Source: Ornithinimicrobium ciconiae (GTDB lineage: Bacteria; Actinomycetota; Actinomycetes; Actinomycetales; Dermatophilaceae). Taken from it: 64,000 nt of DNA. Under the pieces are notes generated by a model that saw only the letters and a program-made list of their open reading frames with translations, was not told the DNA's origin and did no database searches. The DNA is taken from the NCBI RefSeq assembly GCF_007197575.1, contig NZ_CP041616.1, forward strand, positions 3,906,001-3,970,000, read 5' to 3'. Shown here in pieces: positions 23,641 to 32,193 of this stretch. Within the stretch, counting starts at the first letter, position 1. Each line of letters opens with the position of its first letter. The translations under genes were made by a program, and so were the position numbers.

Positions 23641-25634
23641 TGGTGGGCCGGAGCGGTTACATCCTCGGGGTGGATCTCGGGACCACGTTCACGGCAGCGG
23701 CGGTGTGGCACGAGGGGCACGCGGAGGTCGTCCCGCTCGGTGACCACAGCCCCCAGATCCCGTCCGCGGTGTTCCGGACGAGCGAGGGTGAGTTCCTGGT
23801 GGGCGAGGCCGCGCTGCGGCGTGGAGCGGCCGATCCCAGCGGTTTGGCCACCGAGTTCAAACGCCGCATCGGGGACGACACCAACATCATGGTGGCAGGG
23901 ACCCCGATGTCCGCCCACGCCCTGATGGCGCACCTGCTCACGTGGGTCGTGGGTCACGTCAGCACCGGCCAGGGCGGGCCGCCAGCGACGACCGTGCTCA
24001 CCTGCCCGGCCAACTGGGGGCCCTACCGTCGGGAGCTGCTTGAGCAGGCAGGACGGATGGCTGGTCTCGGCTCGGTCGTGCTGTGCACCGAGCCGTCTGC
24101 GGCGGCGGTGCACTTCGCCTCGACCGAGCGTGTCGAGACCGGGGACACCGTCGCGGTCTATGACCTCGGCGGCGGCACCTTCGATGCGGCGGTGCTCCGC
24201 AAGGACGGCCCGGCCAGCTTTGCCCTGCTCGGCTCCCCCGAGGGCATCGAGCACCTGGGCGGGCTGGACTTCGATGCTGCTGTGCTCCAACACGTCTGGA
24301 CGACCCTCGGGGATGTCGATGTCGATCCTGACGACGAGGCGGTGCTGGCTGGACTGAACCGGTTGCGGCGGGAGTGCACCGACGCCAAGGAGGCCCTCTC
24401 CGTCGACACCGACGTCACCATCCCCGTGGATCTGGGCGACGTGCACCGCACGGTCCGCCTGGGCAGGGCCGAGCTGGAGGAGGTGCTCAGGCCCTCGCTG
24501 GAGGAGACCGTCGCGGCCGTCGAACGCTCTCTGGCCAGCGCCAGCCTCACCGTCGCGGAGCTGGACTCGGTGCTGCTGGTGGGCGGCTCGGCCCGCATCC
24601 CGTTGGTCACCGAGCTGCTCACGCGGCAGCTGAGTCGTCCGGTCGCGGTCAGCGCCCATCCCAAGCATGGCGTCGCGCTCGGCGCGGCGATGGTCGGGGC
24701 GCAGGTGTCAGGGGCGATCGACAGGTCGGCAGCGAGCAGCTCACGCTCGTCAGATGGCTCAGGCGGCACCGCGGCGTCGGCGAGGCCTGTCGGCGGTGCC
24801 GCCGTGCTGGGCACGGCCGGTGAGGGGGCCTCTGGGTCGCCGTCCGCTGGGCCGAAGGACGCTGGGCACGGAGCCGCTCCCTCTGCGGCAGGGGCGGGCG
24901 CGGGGGCGGCCAGCGGTGCCCCACCGCTGCAACAGACACCGCCGAAGCAGTCCCCCCGACGGGCAGCCCTGGCACGCCGCAGCCTGCTCGCCGCCGCCAT
25001 CCTGGCAGCGTTGGCCTTGCTCGCGCTCACCATCGGGCCCACGGCCGGGGACCCGCAGCTGACAACGCAGCTGGACGCTGGACGGGAGGTCGCCACTCTG
25101 GACGGCACCCCGGTGCAGGCTGGCAGCCGACTCCAGCTCACCCTCGCCGGCCAGGACCTGCCCTCCGGCAGCGCGGTGGTGACGGATCAGCAGACGGTGA
25201 ACCTCAGCGGTGCCCGGATCTATGCCGTCGGTCCGCTGCGGGCAACAGTCTCGGGTCCGGACGGCACGCAGCTCGAGGCGACGGCCCAGCTGCTGCCTCC
25301 GGACGGTCCACCCTGGGGGCGGCTGCTGAGCCTGCCCGGTGCCATCGTCGTCCTGGGGCTGCTGTTCGCCTTCGCCTATGGCGAGTCGCTGCTGCGCCCG
25401 GTCCTGCGGCAGGCCCGGCCCGTCCGGGTCGTCACCATGGCCGGGATGGGTGCGATCGGTGCCGTCCTCGGCGTCGTCCTGGTCCTGGCGACGTGGATCC
25501 TCGGCGCCAGGCTCCACTCCCCCGTCTCCGTGGTGCTCGCGCTCCTCTGCTGCATCGGCGCAGTCGGCCTGGTGCCCCTCGGCCTGGAGCACCGTGCCCG
25601 CGTCAGCACGGGCAGGTCGGCACGTCCCACCTGA
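23640..25634 (+). CDS. Hsp70-type ATPase fused to membrane segments
   Basis: The 664-aa protein begins with an Hsp70/DnaK actin-like ATPase domain (about 1-360): phosphate 1 LGVDLGTTFTAA, phosphate 2 VYDLGGGTFDAAVL (about 172-185) and adenosine motif VLLVGGSARIP. No canonical substrate-binding domain follows. Instead there is an Ala/Ser/Gly-rich linker (about 365-440), a basic cluster, a transmembrane helix (about 447-467), a beta-rich section of about 85 aa, and three more membrane helices ending near 655. The linkage to the AAA ATPase implies a chaperone for particle assembly at the membrane (inference). It lies tail to tail with the Ig-repeat gene, 31 bp apart. Confidence 0.88.
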   Translation: MVGRSGYILGVDLGTTFTAAAVWHEGHAEVVPLGDHSPQIPSAVFRTSEGEFLVGEAALRRGAADPSGLATEFKRRIGDDTNIMVAGTPMSAHALMAHLLTWVVGHVSTGQGGPPATTVLTCPANWGPYRRELLEQAGRMAGLGSVVLCTEPSAAAVHFASTERVETGDTVAVYDLGGGTFDAAVLRKDGPASFALLGSPEGIEHLGGLDFDAAVLQHVWTTLGDVDVDPDDEAVLAGLNRLRRECTDAKEALSVDTDVTIPVDLGDVHRTVRLGRAELEEVLRPSLEETVAAVERSLASASLTVAELDSVLLVGGSARIPLVTELLTRQLSRPVAVSAHPKHGVALGAAMVGAQVSGAIDRSAASSSRSSDGSGGTAASARPVGGAAVLGTAGEGASGSPSAGPKDAGHGAAPSAAGAGAGAASGAPPLQQTPPKQSPRRAALARRSLLAAAILAALALLALTIGPTAGDPQLTTQLDAGREVATLDGTPVQAGSRLQLTLAGQDLPSGSAVVTDQQTVNLSGARIYAVGPLRATVSGPDGTQLEATAQLLPPDGPPWGRLLSLPGAIVVLGLLFAFAYGESLLRPVLRQARPVRVVTMAGMGAIGAVLGVVLVLATWILGARLHSPVSVVLALLCCIGAVGLVPLGLEHRARVSTGRSARPT

Positions 25635-25665
25635 GCACGATCTCTGAGACAGGGGTGGCGCCGGC

Positions 25666-28600
25666 CTAGCCGACCGAGCCGAAGGTGGAGCGGAACACGC
25701 TGCTGCCCAGCAGCACGAAGAACGTCAGGACCGCCGCCGCTGAGGCTGCCGAGGCGACGGCCGTTGACGACTCAGCCGTGGAGACCAGGTCCACGACAGC
25801 CTCACCGGTCGCGTCCCCGCACTGGACGTCAACGGCATACTGCCCGAGCGGGACACTGGCCACGGCTGCCCTGGCCGAGAAGGCTCCGGTGGAATCTGCC
25901 GTGGTGGTTGCCAGGGCCTCGCCCGCCAGGGTGATGGTCACGGTGCTGCCCGGCTCGCAACCGGTGCCGGTCACCTCCAGGTCACCTCCGGGCGTGGCCG
26001 ATGCACTTCCCAGAGCCACGGTGGTCAGGGGCGGGGCGCTGGAAGGTGGTGTTCCGGGCACGTCAGTCGATGGCGCTGGGCCGGCCTCGGTCTCGGTGCC
26101 GGGTTCCGGGTCAGGCTCAGGTGCGCCCTCATCCTCGGGACCAGGGGTCGTCGCCGTGACCGGTGTCGGCGTGACCGGCAGGCTCGTCGGCGGAGCTTCG
26201 CCAGCGGGCGGCTCACCCGGCTCCTGCGTCGGCGGCTCACCCGGCGTCTGTGTCGGCGGCTCACCGGGCGTCTCACCTCCCGGCGGCTCACCGGGCGTCT
26301 CACCTCCCGGCGGCTCACCCGGCGTCTCGCCTCCCGGCGGGTCCGTGGGCTCGGCCAGCCAGGTGAACGACCCCGTCTCGATCAGCGGTTGCCCCGCAAT
26401 GGTGGCAGTGACCTGGAGGCTCTCGGTGCCGGCGACCGAGCGGCTGTGGGTGTGCGTCGCCTGGCCGCTGGCGTTGGTCGTCACTGTGACGTCCACGGGT
26501 CCATCACCCGGGAGCTGGCCGAGGAACCGGACACTGGCCCCCTGCACCGGCTCACCTCCTGAGGTGACCGTGGCGGTCCACACCAGGTCCGTGCCCACCA
26601 CTCCGCTGGTGCCGCTCTGGGTCAGCGTGAGCGTCGGCGGAGCCGCTGGCGCCTGCCAGGTATAGGTCGTCTGAGCCACGACCGTCTGGCCGGAGACGGC
26701 GGCCTGGACGGTGATCGAATCCACGCCGTCAAGGCTCCTGCTGTGGTCAAACCGAGCCACCCCCTTGGCGTCGGTCTCCCCCTGGATCGACACGGGCGCG
26801 GCGCCCGTCATGGTCGCGGTGAAGGTCACGAGCTGGTCCGCAGCAGGCTCTCCGTCGACAGTCACCGCGGCGACAAACTCCTGGGTGGTCCCGACCGGAC
26901 CAGAGCCGTTCGACGGTTGGACCTCGATCTCGATGATGGGCACGGGGACCAGCCACTCGAAGGAGCCGTTGGCAAAGACCGTCTGGTCATCCACCGTGGC
27001 CCCGACCATCAGGCTCTCAGTGCCGGCCACGGTCCGGGTGTGGCTGTAGGTGGCCACCCCGTCAGTATCGGTGAGCACCGTGACGTCCACGTCGGGCTGA
27101 CCGCTGAGCTGACCCAGGAAGCGGACGCTGGCACCCTCGACCACCTCGTCGCCGGACGTGACCGTCGCACTCCACTGCAACGGCGTCCCGATCCCGCCGC
27201 TGGTGGAGTTCTGGTGGAGAACGATCAGTGGTGGCGCCAGCTCCCAGGTGAAGCTCGTGCTGTTCCAGGCCTCCTGGCCGAACGCCGGGGTCTCGACGGT
27301 GATGGCCTCGACACCGGTCACCTCCCGGCTGTGTTCGAAGCTCGCGGTCCCGTCCGCGCCAGTGAGCCCCACGAGGAAGACCCCGGGCACCTCTGCCTCC
27401 ATCTGCGCCGAGAAGTACACGAGCTGGCCCTCTAGGGGCTCCCCGTCCCCGGTGACCGTTGCGACGAACTCCACCTGCTGACCCACCGGACCCGCTGCGT
27501 CGCGTGGCTCGACCTCGATCTGCACGGTCGGGTCGGGTTGCAGCCACTCGAACGTCGTGTCGGCAGTTGCTGTCTCCGCCCCAACCGTCGCCGTCACCAG
27601 TTGGATCTCGGTGCCCGGCACGAGCCGCGTGTGCGTGAAGGAAACGATCCCGTCCGCATCGGTGGGCAGCGTGATGTCCACGTCGGGTTCACCGGCCATC
27701 TGGGCCAGGAACCGGACGCTGACCCCCTCCTCCCAGGCTGGCTCGAGACCGGGGGCAGCCGCCCCAATACTCCCTGGGTCTTCCGAACTGACCGTGGCGG
27801 TCCAGGTGACCTCGGTGCCGACATCGGCGCTGCCGCTCTCAAAGGACAGCTGCACCTGCAGCGGCCCGCGCCAGGTGAACGTCGTCTCAGCAGAGACCTC
27901 GTTCTCCAGGGCGTAGGTGGAGACGATGACGTTCTCGAGGCCATAGTCCTGTCGGGTGTGCAAGAACCGTGCCACACCGTCCTCGTCGGTCACCGCCTCC
28001 AGCGACACATAGTCATCAGAGTCCTCGTAGGCGGCGAAAAAGTACACGAGCACGCCCGGTCGGGGTGTCCCGTTGGCCATCACCGTGGCCGCGAACTCGA
28101 CCGTCGAACCGACCTCGGCGCTCGAGTCGAGTGGTTCGAGCGTGAGCTCGACCTCCACGGGCTCCCACGTGAACGTGGTCTCTGCCCAGGCCTCCTGGCC
28201 GTATGCCGGAGTGTCGACGGCGATGTTCTGGACCCCAGTTCGGTCCTCAGCGTGCTCGAACCGCGCGATGCCGTTCGCGTCCGTCACACCGTCCAGGAAG
28301 GTCGAGCCGCCCTCCTCGCCCTCCCAGTAGGCCGAGAAGTAGACGGTCTCCCCCTCGAGCGGCTCCCCGTTCCCCGTCACGGTGGCGACGAACTCCACTG
28401 GCTCGCCGATCGGACCGCTGGCCTCCAGTGGTTCAAGGGTGATCTCCACCTCCATGGGCTCCCAGATGAAGGTGGTGTCAGCCTCGGCACTGCTTGGGTA
28501 GGTGGAGACGCTGATGTTGTCTGTCCCGGGGACGGCTCGGGTGTGCTGGAAGGCGACCTGCCCCTCATCGTCGGTCGTCCCCTCGAGGTAGACCTCGCCG

Positions 28601-30165
28601 ACACCGACCATCGTCGCGGAGAAGAAGACGAACTCATCGGACACGGGGTCATCGCCGAGTGTGACCGTGGCCAGGAACTCCACCGGCTCGCCGACCAGCC
28701 CGCTGGAATCCTGCGGCTCGATCTCGATCTCCGTGACAGGTGCGGGCTCCAACCACTCAAAGTTGGCCTCATCGCTCGCCGACTCGTCCCCGAGGGTGGC
28801 CGTGACCTCAAGGAGTTCCATGCCGGCCACACTTCGGGTGTGCAGGTAGGTGGCGACTCCGTCAGGGCCCGTGGTGAGCGTCACGTCCACGTCGGGCTGC
28901 CCTGCCATCCGTCCCAGGAACCGGACGCTGACCCCCTGCTCCCACGCGGAACCCAGCTCCGCGTCAGTGACGGTGGCCGTCCACTGGACGGTGCTGCCCA
29001 CCTCGGCACTGCCGTCTCCGGCAGACATCGTGACCTGCAAAGGTCCCCGCCAGGTGAACGTGGTCTCGGCGTCCACCTCCGCTTCCCAGAGCACCACCAG
29101 GATGTCCTCCGTGCCCGCCACCTCCCTGCTGTGGTGGAACGTCGCCGTGCCGTGCTCCCCGGTCACTCCCTCGAGCCAGACGGTCTCCTGCCCGTCCATC
29201 AGGCCCCTGAAGTCGACCAATTCGCCGACGGCGGGTGCCCCGTTGTCGGTCACTGTGGCCACGAACTCAGCCGTCCCACCCACCAGCCCGCTGCCGTTCA
29301 ACGGTTCCAGCTCAATCACGAGTCCGTTGTCGTTCCCCTCCCACCAGAGGAAGGTCCGCGTCGCGGATATCGCTCCTCCCTCAGACTCGACCGTGACCGT
29401 CAGGGTCTCCGTTCCTGGCTCCAGACGCGTGTGCGTGAGGGACGCGGAGCCTCCGTCGTCCGTGGACAGCGTCTCCTCCACGTCCTCCTGCCCAAGCAGC
29501 TGACCCAGGAAGTGCACTGTCGCTCCGGGCACCGGAGCCGTCCCGTCATACACGGTGGCGGTCCAGCTCAACGGCGCCCCGACCTCGCCACTGGTCGCGT
29601 TCAGGGTGAGCACCACCTCGGTGACCAGCAGCTCGGCGGGGTCAACCGGGTCCTGGCCGGCGGTCTCCGACACGGTCGGGCGGTCACCGGTGATCGGGTC
29701 GGCCCCCGGGGGCACGGTCGGCGTCGGTTGGGGGGCTGCCGTCGGAGCCGGTGGCGTCGCGGTCGGAGCCGGCTCGGGGGCCGTTGTCGCTGTGGGTTCC
29801 GCAGTCGCGGTGGGCGTCGGGGAGACGGGTGAGGTGGGGTCGGGAGGGGAGGTCGGCTCCGGGCCGGGAGGGGAGGTGGGGGTGTCGGTGCTGGTCGGTT
29901 CATCCCCCGTGCGCGCGGTGGGGGCGGCCTCCGTGGCGGTGGGAACGCCAGGGCCTGACCGTGCGCAGTCTTCACCGGTGTCCGGCTGCGTCGAGATGGG
30001 TGACGGCGCGCCGGTGGCGGTGGCCTCGTGGCACACCCCCTCAGCAGTGGTGCCGCTCCTGGATGGTCCCCCGTCGGCCAGCACGGCCCCGCCGCCGACC
30101 AGTGGAAGCAGGAGGAGCACCAGGACCCCGACCCACCTCACCAGCGGTCCTGAGTGCCGGCTCAC
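25666..30165 (-). CDS. Giant exported Ig-like repeat surface protein (1499 aa)
   Basis: A signal peptide or N-terminal anchor (residues about 8-31) is followed by a Thr/Pro-rich stalk (about 40-165), then 11 Ig-like repeats of about 95-105 aa (roughly 170-1270). Each has the frame VG...F/W-x-ATV...V-x-F-x-G...D-x-x-G-x-A-x-F-x-H-[ST]-R...T-x-x-F-x-W. Two subtypes alternate (xVRFLGQLxGxPDVDVT and VYFSA types). A PPGGETPGE repeat linker (about 1270-1370), one more Ig-like domain with two Cys and a C-terminal hydrophobic helix follow; no LPXTG. The next gene upstream overlaps by 4 bp. Likely a cell-surface stalk or adhesin; target unknown. Confidence 0.85.
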   Translation of the reverse strand: MSRHSGPLVRWVGVLVLLLLPLVGGGAVLADGGPSRSGTTAEGVCHEATATGAPSPISTQPDTGEDCARSGPGVPTATEAAPTARTGDEPTSTDTPTSPPGPEPTSPPDPTSPVSPTPTATAEPTATTAPEPAPTATPPAPTAAPQPTPTVPPGADPITGDRPTVSETAGQDPVDPAELLVTEVVLTLNATSGEVGAPLSWTATVYDGTAPVPGATVHFLGQLLGQEDVEETLSTDDGGSASLTHTRLEPGTETLTVTVESEGGAISATRTFLWWEGNDNGLVIELEPLNGSGLVGGTAEFVATVTDNGAPAVGELVDFRGLMDGQETVWLEGVTGEHGTATFHHSREVAGTEDILVVLWEAEVDAETTFTWRGPLQVTMSAGDGSAEVGSTVQWTATVTDAELGSAWEQGVSVRFLGRMAGQPDVDVTLTTGPDGVATYLHTRSVAGMELLEVTATLGDESASDEANFEWLEPAPVTEIEIEPQDSSGLVGEPVEFLATVTLGDDPVSDEFVFFSATMVGVGEVYLEGTTDDEGQVAFQHTRAVPGTDNISVSTYPSSAEADTTFIWEPMEVEITLEPLEASGPIGEPVEFVATVTGNGEPLEGETVYFSAYWEGEEGGSTFLDGVTDANGIARFEHAEDRTGVQNIAVDTPAYGQEAWAETTFTWEPVEVELTLEPLDSSAEVGSTVEFAATVMANGTPRPGVLVYFFAAYEDSDDYVSLEAVTDEDGVARFLHTRQDYGLENVIVSTYALENEVSAETTFTWRGPLQVQLSFESGSADVGTEVTWTATVSSEDPGSIGAAAPGLEPAWEEGVSVRFLAQMAGEPDVDITLPTDADGIVSFTHTRLVPGTEIQLVTATVGAETATADTTFEWLQPDPTVQIEVEPRDAAGPVGQQVEFVATVTGDGEPLEGQLVYFSAQMEAEVPGVFLVGLTGADGTASFEHSREVTGVEAITVETPAFGQEAWNSTSFTWELAPPLIVLHQNSTSGGIGTPLQWSATVTSGDEVVEGASVRFLGQLSGQPDVDVTVLTDTDGVATYSHTRTVAGTESLMVGATVDDQTVFANGSFEWLVPVPIIEIEVQPSNGSGPVGTTQEFVAAVTVDGEPAADQLVTFTATMTGAAPVSIQGETDAKGVARFDHSRSLDGVDSITVQAAVSGQTVVAQTTYTWQAPAAPPTLTLTQSGTSGVVGTDLVWTATVTSGGEPVQGASVRFLGQLPGDGPVDVTVTTNASGQATHTHSRSVAGTESLQVTATIAGQPLIETGSFTWLAEPTDPPGGETPGEPPGGETPGEPPGGETPGEPPTQTPGEPPTQEPGEPPAGEAPPTSLPVTPTPVTATTPGPEDEGAPEPDPEPGTETEAGPAPSTDVPGTPPSSAPPLTTVALGSASATPGGDLEVTGTGCEPGSTVTITLAGEALATTTADSTGAFSARAAVASVPLGQYAVDVQCGDATGEAVVDLVSTAESSTAVASAASAAAVLTFFVLLGSSVFRSTFGSVG
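26214..26345. repeat. 27-bp coding tandem repeats (PPGGETPGE linker)
   Basis: Units such as GGCGGCTCACCGGGCGTCTC with short spacers repeat about five times and encode the PPGGETPGE / PPTQTPGE linker of the Ig-repeat protein. They lack the spacer diversity of a CRISPR array. Confidence 0.75.
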
Positions 30166-31193
30166 CAGTCGTCCTCTGCCCCTGGCTGGTCGGTCCCAGC
30201 CGCTCCTGCTCCGCTGCTCGTCCAGTAGTGGCCGCTCGACTGTGCCGTCGCGGGGACCGTCCCGGTCGCAGCGTCGGCGTCCACGTCGACCCCCACCGAC
30301 TCCAGGTCCTGCGTGTCGTCGGTGAACTCCTGGTCCGTGTCCGCGGCTTCGCCGGCGATCTCCTGCTCATCGCCCACCCCGATGGGCAGGAAATAGCCGA
30401 CGGCGAAGGATGCTGCCGCACACAGCAACACCATCGTCGTCCAGGAGGTCGCACTCGGCGCCAACTGTCGGGTGGCTGAGAGCGTGAAGGTCAGCACGAG
30501 GCCCAGGCCGATCCCGGTCGGGAGGAAACGGACCCCCCGACGCCAGCGGTTGCCCGGGAGCTGGGTGCGACGGATCGCCAGGAGCAGGGATCCCAGCAGG
30601 ACCAGGGTGATGCCCAGCACGGCGAGCCCGAAGATGCCATAGACGGAGTTCACCGACCCGCGGATATCGGCCGGGAAACTCGCCTCCTGCAGAACGTTGC
30701 GCTCACCATCGAGCAGCTGCAGCCGGGAGGGGATGAGCCCGGTGGCCTGACCGGACAGATCGATGAGGTCGAGGTCGAAGGTCCGGGTCGTCACCGAATC
30801 GGGCGCCATCACCAGGTCGATACGGGTGGTGAAGTTGTACATCGTCAGCCCCATGACCGTGCCATCGAGACGCACGCTGCGGATGCTGAGTTCCTCCGGA
30901 GACGTGTTGGTCAGAGTGAGGGCGAGCCGAGCACCCTCCTCCGGGTCCAGCCGCAGCGGGTCATTGGCGTCAATCTCGGTGATCGGCCGCCCGTTGATCG
31001 TCCCCTCCCACTCCAGAGCCTGACTGCTCTCGTCGGTGTCTGGCGATGCCACAACAGTGCCGGTGTTTGTCGCTGCCGCAACAGTGCCGGCGGCGGGTGT
31101 GACACCGAGGAGGAGGGCGGACAGGGCCAGCAGGACCACCGCTGCGATGAGCGGCGCACCCCGGATCCAGCGGCGGCACAGTCCGACCTCCAT
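30162..31193 (-). CDS. Exported/membrane protein cotranscribed with the Ig-repeat protein
   Basis: From ATG at 31193 the 343-aa product has a signal sequence (residues about 12-36, ending AAGTVAAAT), an extracytoplasmic beta-sandwich-like domain (about 60-170, with LALTLTNTSPEELSIRSVRLDG), then three transmembrane helices at about 190-285 and an acidic Asp/Glu-rich tail. The frame is open upstream to 31673, through the divergent DUF4157 gene, and was rejected. No family is recognised. The 4-bp overlap with the giant Ig-repeat gene suggests that the two proteins work together, perhaps as a membrane platform. Confidence 0.72.
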   Translation of the reverse strand: MEVGLCRRWIRGAPLIAAVVLLALSALLLGVTPAAGTVAAATNTGTVVASPDTDESSQALEWEGTINGRPITEIDANDPLRLDPEEGARLALTLTNTSPEELSIRSVRLDGTVMGLTMYNFTTRIDLVMAPDSVTTRTFDLDLIDLSGQATGLIPSRLQLLDGERNVLQEASFPADIRGSVNSVYGIFGLAVLGITLVLLGSLLLAIRRTQLPGNRWRRGVRFLPTGIGLGLVLTFTLSATRQLAPSATSWTTMVLLCAAASFAVGYFLPIGVGDEQEIAGEAADTDQEFTDDTQDLESVGVDVDADAATGTVPATAQSSGHYWTSSGAGAAGTDQPGAEDDW

Positions 31194-31383
31194 GGCGCGA
31201 CCGTAGACCCCGCAGGTGGGCCGGACAAGGGCTGATGAGTGGTTTTGACAGCCTCTGCCCACGCGGCCGGACACCCTTGCCCCATCGGGCCACCAGGCGT
31301 GCCCGCAAGGGGGTCTGGACGCTCCTCGCGCCGCGCGCGTGAGTCCCACAGACTCAAGGGACCTGCGCCCGGAGGGAACGACC

Positions 31384-32112
31384 ATGCATGACCACAACCA
31401 CGACGTTGACGACAGCACCTTGCGCCCCAAGTCTGCGCGGATCGACGAGGAGACGCAGCGTCCCGCGGCCGCACGGGCGGCCGCTGAGGGGCGGACCGAC
31501 GTCCTCTCGCCCGCCGACCTGCTCGGGCTGCAGCGCGTCGCCGGCAACGCGGGGGTGAGCACGGCCCTGGAGGAGGAGCGCTCACCCGTGCATGATGTGA
31601 TCAATTCAGCGGGCCGCCCCCTGGACGAGCCGGTCCGCGCCGACATGGAGTCCCGCCTGGGCCATGACTTCAACGACGTGCGCGTGCATGACGACGGTGC
31701 TGCCCACTCATCTGCGGCGTCCGTGAACGCCCACGCCTACACCGTCGGGTCGCACGTGGTCTTTCAGCGCGACGCCTATGACCCCTCGAGCGCAGCCGGT
31801 CAACAGACTCTGGCCCACGAGCTCACCCACGTCGTGCAGCAGCGGTCCGGTCCCGTGGACGGCACCTCTGCCGGGGGCGGCATCGCGGTGAGCGACCCGA
31901 GCGACCGCTTCGAGCGGGAGGCCTCCGCCACCGCGGAACGGGTCATGGCTGGGCCGGCCCCGACACCCTCAGCCGTCCAGCGGTCCGCCGACGAGGCACC
32001 CCTCGGCATACAGCGCGAGGAAGGCGAGGAGGAGGAGCCGCTGCAGGCGATGTCCGTCCAGCGCGAGGAAGAACCCAGCCCCGAGGAAGAGGTTGAGGCG
32101 CCCGGCGGGTAA
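31384..32112 (+). CDS. DUF4157 (eCIS core domain) protein with HELTH metal motif
   Basis: The 242-aa product contains LLGLQRVAGNAGVSTAL (residues about 44-60) and the DUF4157 core (about 75-155): LDEPVRADMESRLGHDF, VRVHDDGAAHSSAASVNAHAYT and LAHELTHVVQQ, the HExxH-like zinc motif (about 143-153). Then come short repeats of xxQR (SAVQRSAD, LGIQREEG, MSVQREEE) and an acidic C-terminus. DUF4157 proteins are hallmarks of eCIS loci and can be cargo or help loading. Start ATG 31384 was chosen over the open frame to 31339. A TTGACA lies at 31245-31250, upstream. Confidence 0.9.
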   Translation: MHDHNHDVDDSTLRPKSARIDEETQRPAAARAAAEGRTDVLSPADLLGLQRVAGNAGVSTALEEERSPVHDVINSAGRPLDEPVRADMESRLGHDFNDVRVHDDGAAHSSAASVNAHAYTVGSHVVFQRDAYDPSSAAGQQTLAHELTHVVQQRSGPVDGTSAGGGIAVSDPSDRFEREASATAERVMAGPAPTPSAVQRSADEAPLGIQREEGEEEEPLQAMSVQREEEPSPEEEVEAPGG

Positions 32113-32193
32113 TGGGGTCAGTCATCTCGTCAGCCAGCATCGACCTGAGACCCCATCGACCCGGCCGAACTCTCACAGTGGAAGGTGCGTGCG

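Noticed and set aside
26214..26345. CRISPR-like short repeats
   Set aside because: The units are in frame, encode PPGGETPGE and have no variable spacers; they are a coding linker.
27538..29832. 764-aa open frame on the plus strand
   Set aside because: Antisense to the Ig-repeat gene; its periodic look only mirrors the Ig repeats.
31245..31273. TTGACA as a sigma-70 promoter for the DUF4157 gene
   Set aside because: The -35-like hexamer is good, but at the 17-bp distance the sequence (near CGGACA) does not resemble a -10 element, so no promoter was called.
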